A program made the position numbers and the translations under genes. Positions 61,586 through 64,000 of a DNA stretch of 64,000 nucleotides are shown here, piece after piece. The DNA is taken from positions 101,606 through 165,605 of the forward strand of contig JAPLKG010000003.1 in the NCBI GenBank assembly GCA_026388185.1, written 5' to 3'. How positions within the stretch are numbered: position 1 is the stretch's first letter; each line of letters opens with the position of its first letter. A model generated the notes under the pieces. That model saw only the letters and a list, made by a program, of their open reading frames with translations, did no database searches and was not told where the DNA came from. This stretch comes from Candidatus Eisenbacteria bacterium. Its GTDB lineage: Bacteria; Eisenbacteria; RBG-16-71-46; JAFGJU01.

Positions 61586-61660
61586 GAAAAAATCAAGCTC
61601 CGCCAATCCTCCCGGCGTGGAGCGTGCAGAGACACCGAGTGGAAAAGACGGAGCTTTGAT
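61586..61660 (-). terminator. Minus-strand stem with T6 tail, terminator or attenuator
   Basis: ATCAAGCTCCG (61592-61602) can pair with CGGAGCTTTGAT (61649-61660) over 11 bp with one bulge, around a loop of about 46 nt. On the minus strand six T residues follow (61587-61592 as A on plus). It ends about 60 nt before the radical SAM start, so it could terminate the polX transcript or act as a leader attenuator for the radical SAM gene. Confidence 0.5.
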
Positions 61661-61681
61661 AACTAACTACGGCCTGCGTGG

Positions 61682-61712
61682 GGTGCTCTCCGATCCGGCG
61701 AGAGCACCTTTT
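61682..61712 (+). terminator. Hairpin with plus-strand T4 tail
   Basis: GGTGCTCTC (61682-61690) pairs perfectly with GAGAGCACC (61700-61708), 9-nt loop, then TTTT. It is a good rightward terminator although no rightward gene is recognised upstream, so it may belong to an unrecognised RNA or simply be part of the leader structure. Confidence 0.5.
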
Positions 61713-61826
61713 AGACCGGCTATTTCGCCCCTTTACTATAGCACAATCGGGGCCAGTCTGCGAGAAGGAAAAAATGGCCGCGCCGGTAGTGCCTGGGGCC
61801 GAAGCGTGTTCGGCAAGCTCCGCTTC

Positions 61827-63548
61827 TCAAGCCCCTCTCGCCTTTTTCCTGAGTCTTGCCAGGAGCTCCCGCACCCCGAACGTGTTCAGCAAGTCCGCCT
61901 TTTCGAGCCAACCTCGCCTGGCCACTGCCAGGCCGAACTTGATGAACTCGAGATGTGCGATACTGTGAGAGTCCGTGCCTATCGCAAGCGTGACGCCCGA
62001 CTCCTTTGCCTTTCTGCTCCCGATGTCCGAGAGGTCCAACCTGTCGTAATAGGCGTTGATCTCCAGCGCAGTCCGGGTATCCCTCGCGGCCTCCATGACT
62101 CTATCGAGGTCAAGCTCGTAACCCTCTCTTCTCGAAATGAGCCGGCCGGTCGGGTGCCCTATGATGTGGACGTGGGGGTTTTGCATCGCCGATACGATGC
62201 GCTCTGTGACTCTTTGCTTGAAGCCACTGTGAATCGAGGCCACGACAACGTCCAGCTTCTCCAAAATCTCGTCCGAGAAATCAAGCGAACCGTCCGCCTT
62301 GATATCAACCTCGATTCCGGCCAGGAGCCGAAAGCCCCTTCCCTTCAAACGTGAGTTCACCTTCTTTATCTCTGCAATCTGCTTCAGTAGCGTGGTCTCG
62401 TTGATGCCTCCGGCGTAGCTCGCGGACTTTGAATGATCGCAGATGGCGATGAAACCGTAGCCCATTGAGAGGGCCTTCTCGGCAATGGTCGCGATTGAAT
62501 CCGAGCCGTCGCTGTAGACGGAGTGAACGTGAAGATCGCCCCGTATGTCCGAGCGTGTGACCAGCTCGGGCAATTTTCCCTCTGCGGCCGCCTCTATTTC
62601 GCCTCGATCTTCCCGGAGCTCGGGCGGCATCGCGGGCAGGCCGACGGCCTTGTAGACGTCCTCTTCATTTTTCCCGGCGATTCTCCTTTCGCCCCTGAAC
62701 ACTCCGTACTCGTTTATCTTGAGTCCCTTCCTCCTGGCGATTTCTCTGAGCTTTACGTTGTGGTCCTTGGAACCGGTGAAATATTGGAGCGCAGCGCCGT
62801 AAGAGGCCGGCGCAACCACCCGCAAATCAACCTGGACGCCGCCTTCGACTATTATGCTCCCCCTGGTCTCGCCGCGTGCGAGAACCCTCTCCGCACTGGG
62901 GAGTGAAGTAAACTCCTCTATGATCTTCTCTCCGTCAGTTCCCTCGCAGAGTATGTCTATGTCGCCGATTGTCTCTTTGAGTCTCCTGAGCGAGCCCGCA
63001 GTTGAGATTCTACTCACCTTGGTAGCCTTCTTGAGCTCTTCAATCACGTGTTCGGCCACCGGCAGAGCGATACCGAGCGACATTCTTTCGTGGCTCGCCT
63101 CGAAAAGCTGAATTCCCTTGGTCAGGTTTTCGACCTTCTTATCCCCCATGCGCGGAAGCTTCGCCAGGGAGCCGTCCGCAATCACTCTTTTGAGATCCAG
63201 AAGGTTCTTCACTTTGAGTTTCTTGTAAGCCAGCGAGAGGGTTTTGGGCCCGAGACCTTGTATGCCCAGGAGGTCTATGAGACTCGATGGCACGCTCTTT
63301 GTCACTTCCTCGAACTTCGCCATCTTTCCGGTGGAAAGGTACTCGCCTATCTTCTTCGCCATTCCTTCGCCGATACCGGGGATTTCTTCGAGCTTTCCCT
63401 CTTTCCAGATCGACTCGATGTTGTCCCTCAGATCCTGAATGACCCGACTGGCTTTCCTGTAGGCAAGCACCCTGAAGGGCAATTCGCCCTTGAACTCCAG
63501 AATGTCAGCTATGCGATCAAACATTTCGGCGATGGTGCGATTTTTCAT
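61827..63548 (-). CDS. polX: DNA polymerase/3'-5' exonuclease PolX
   Basis: The 573-residue product has the family-X polymerase layout: an N-terminal helix-hairpin-helix segment (I-P-G-I-G-E-G-M-A-K-K-I), a second HhH (L-L-G-I-Q-G-L-G-P-K-T), the nucleotidyltransferase T-A-G-S-L-R-R with D-I-D-I-L and V-D-L-R-V-V, and a C-terminal PHP domain (D-L-H-V-H-S-V-Y-S-D-G-S, C-D-H-S, G-T-D-S-H-S) with 3'-5' exonuclease metal ligands. It acts in gap-filling DNA repair. Standard length. Confidence 0.95.
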   Translation of the reverse strand: MKNRTIAEMFDRIADILEFKGELPFRVLAYRKASRVIQDLRDNIESIWKEGKLEEIPGIGEGMAKKIGEYLSTGKMAKFEEVTKSVPSSLIDLLGIQGLGPKTLSLAYKKLKVKNLLDLKRVIADGSLAKLPRMGDKKVENLTKGIQLFEASHERMSLGIALPVAEHVIEELKKATKVSRISTAGSLRRLKETIGDIDILCEGTDGEKIIEEFTSLPSAERVLARGETRGSIIVEGGVQVDLRVVAPASYGAALQYFTGSKDHNVKLREIARRKGLKINEYGVFRGERRIAGKNEEDVYKAVGLPAMPPELREDRGEIEAAAEGKLPELVTRSDIRGDLHVHSVYSDGSDSIATIAEKALSMGYGFIAICDHSKSASYAGGINETTLLKQIAEIKKVNSRLKGRGFRLLAGIEVDIKADGSLDFSDEILEKLDVVVASIHSGFKQRVTERIVSAMQNPHVHIIGHPTGRLISRREGYELDLDRVMEAARDTRTALEINAYYDRLDLSDIGSRKAKESGVTLAIGTDSHSIAHLEFIKFGLAVARRGWLEKADLLNTFGVRELLARLRKKARGA

Positions 63549-63595
63549 GGTAGGTCAAGTAGGTTTGGAACGTGATTCCCCGCGAAACAAATGCT

Positions 63596-63623
63596 GAGGG
63601 CAGCCTAAGGCCAGGCTGCCCTC
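63596..63623. terminator. Perfect 11-bp hairpin right of polX
   Basis: GAGGGCAGCCT (63596-63606) and AGGCTGCCCTC (63613-63623) pair perfectly around a 6-nt loop. It lies between the polX start and the right-edge gene, both on the minus strand, so it could end the transcript of the right-edge gene; there is no clear T-tail. Apart from a 7-bp hairpin at 63742-63759 I see no gene in 63549-63831. Confidence 0.6.
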
Positions 63624-63831
63624 TCTGTCAAGGTCAAGCGGTGTATTCAATGGGCAGGTCAAGTTTTCTTCAGTTGCCTATGTGTACTTAGCGATCGTTC
63701 AGACTCAATTGTTCGCCAAGGTCGGCTTGTCTGCTTGTGCGGAGTCCTACTCAGGACTCGATCCGGCCATCGCAGCCGTATCCTGCTTGTCCGAATACAA
63801 AACCCTGAGCTTAGGCGCTCCCTGCGACCTG

Positions 63832-63999
63832 TCAGCGCAATACAACTAACTTCTGGACGCCACCTCTGGCACGCCCTCCTGCCAAGAAACGAGCAAAGTA
63901 GACCCCGGGTCTCACCTCCTTACCCTTCTCATCCCTACCGTCCCACAATACCTCTCCCTCTCCCCCTGGACACTCTATACGCCTCACTAACCTCCCGGA
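63832..63999 (-). CDS. FlgD-type C-terminal domain of a secreted protein, 3' fragment
   Basis: The minus-strand frame entering at the right edge encodes 55 residues ending in V-Q-K-L-V-V-L-R before a TGA at 63832-63834. It has the second half of a FlgD-type Ig domain: S-G-R-L-V-R-R-I, V-L-W-D-G-R-D-E-K-G-K-E-V-R-P-G-V-Y-F. This matches the C-termini of the proteins at 585-2321 and 3158-6370. The rest of the gene lies outside the window, so the catalytic or binding part is unknown; export is likely. Confidence 0.8.
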   Translation of the reverse strand, partial: SGRLVRRIECPGGEGEVLWDGRDEKGKEVRPGVYFARFLAGGRARGGVQKLVVLR

Positions 64000-64000
64000 T

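Overview
The window looks like a chromosomal contig from an uncultured, probably anaerobic, Gram-negative bacterium of the FCB-related candidate phyla (Eisenbacteria, Latescibacteria or WOR-3 type). This placement is an inference. It rests on three secreted proteins with FlgD-type C-terminal Ig domains, a flavodiiron protein, NuoE/F/G-like electron-transfer subunits, an MttB-family corrinoid methyltransferase and a canonical groES-groEL pair. Base composition is moderately GC-rich. I see no rRNA, tRNA, CRISPR array, transposase or phage module. Several candidate sigma70 promoters have a TTGACA -35 box and exactly 17 bp spacing, so this organism's promoters are unusually easy to read by eye.

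Layout. 1-7.7 kb: the tail of a TGS-domain GTPase, two secreted proteins that share an N-terminal domain (one with an odd Cys-rich repeat), a large secreted HExxH metallopeptidase-like protein and a GT9 glycosyltransferase. 7.9-10.8 kb: a minus-strand array of three paralogous two-gene cassettes. Each has a secreted protein of about 190 aa followed by a secreted or membrane peptide of about 60 aa, with conserved leaders and hairpins; I do not recognise the family. 10.8-11.9 kb is essentially gene-free. 11.9-15.5 kb: a stand-alone MetH-type reactivation domain overlapping an MttB-family methyltransferase, then a convergent B12-binding radical SAM gene. 15.7-19.5 kb: a four-gene operon of membrane proteins of unknown function led by an Fn3-TM-DUF6754-like protein.

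19.5-28.5 kb is a mixed region: nitrilase-family amidase, zinc-ribbon protein, a two-gene nucleotidyltransferase (toxin-antitoxin-like) unit with its own promoter, a lipoprotein, a lipid kinase, a prolyl oligopeptidase whose signal peptide lies in another frame, two very small membrane proteins, and an O-methyltransferase with an in-frame 21-bp minisatellite. 28.6-37.9 kb is a minus-strand metabolic cluster: glutamate dehydrogenase, NuoE-like, NuoF-GltD fusion, HoxU/NuoG-like ferredoxin, glutaminase-less GltB-like protein and flavodiiron protein. Together these suggest a soluble flavin/Fe-S complex linking NAD(P)H, possibly ferredoxin, and glutamate metabolism.

38.2-53 kb: a PAS/GAF protein without an output domain, HflX, an M24 peptidase, a CoA-disulfide-reductase/rhodanese, and a minus-strand run of GNAT, DUF5661, M1-like protein with a lost zinc ligand, SDR, UvrD/RecB-nuclease helicase, and an ABC exporter. 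53-64 kb: groEL/groES, a YhaN/YhaO-like (Rad50/Mre11-like) pair with a membrane-anchored ATPase, a bacterial eRF1-like protein, a radical SAM protein, PolX, and at the right edge the C-terminus of another FlgD-domain secreted protein.

The strongest candidates for something undescribed are the three-cassette array at 7,991-10,820 and the four-gene membrane operon at 15,737-19,473.
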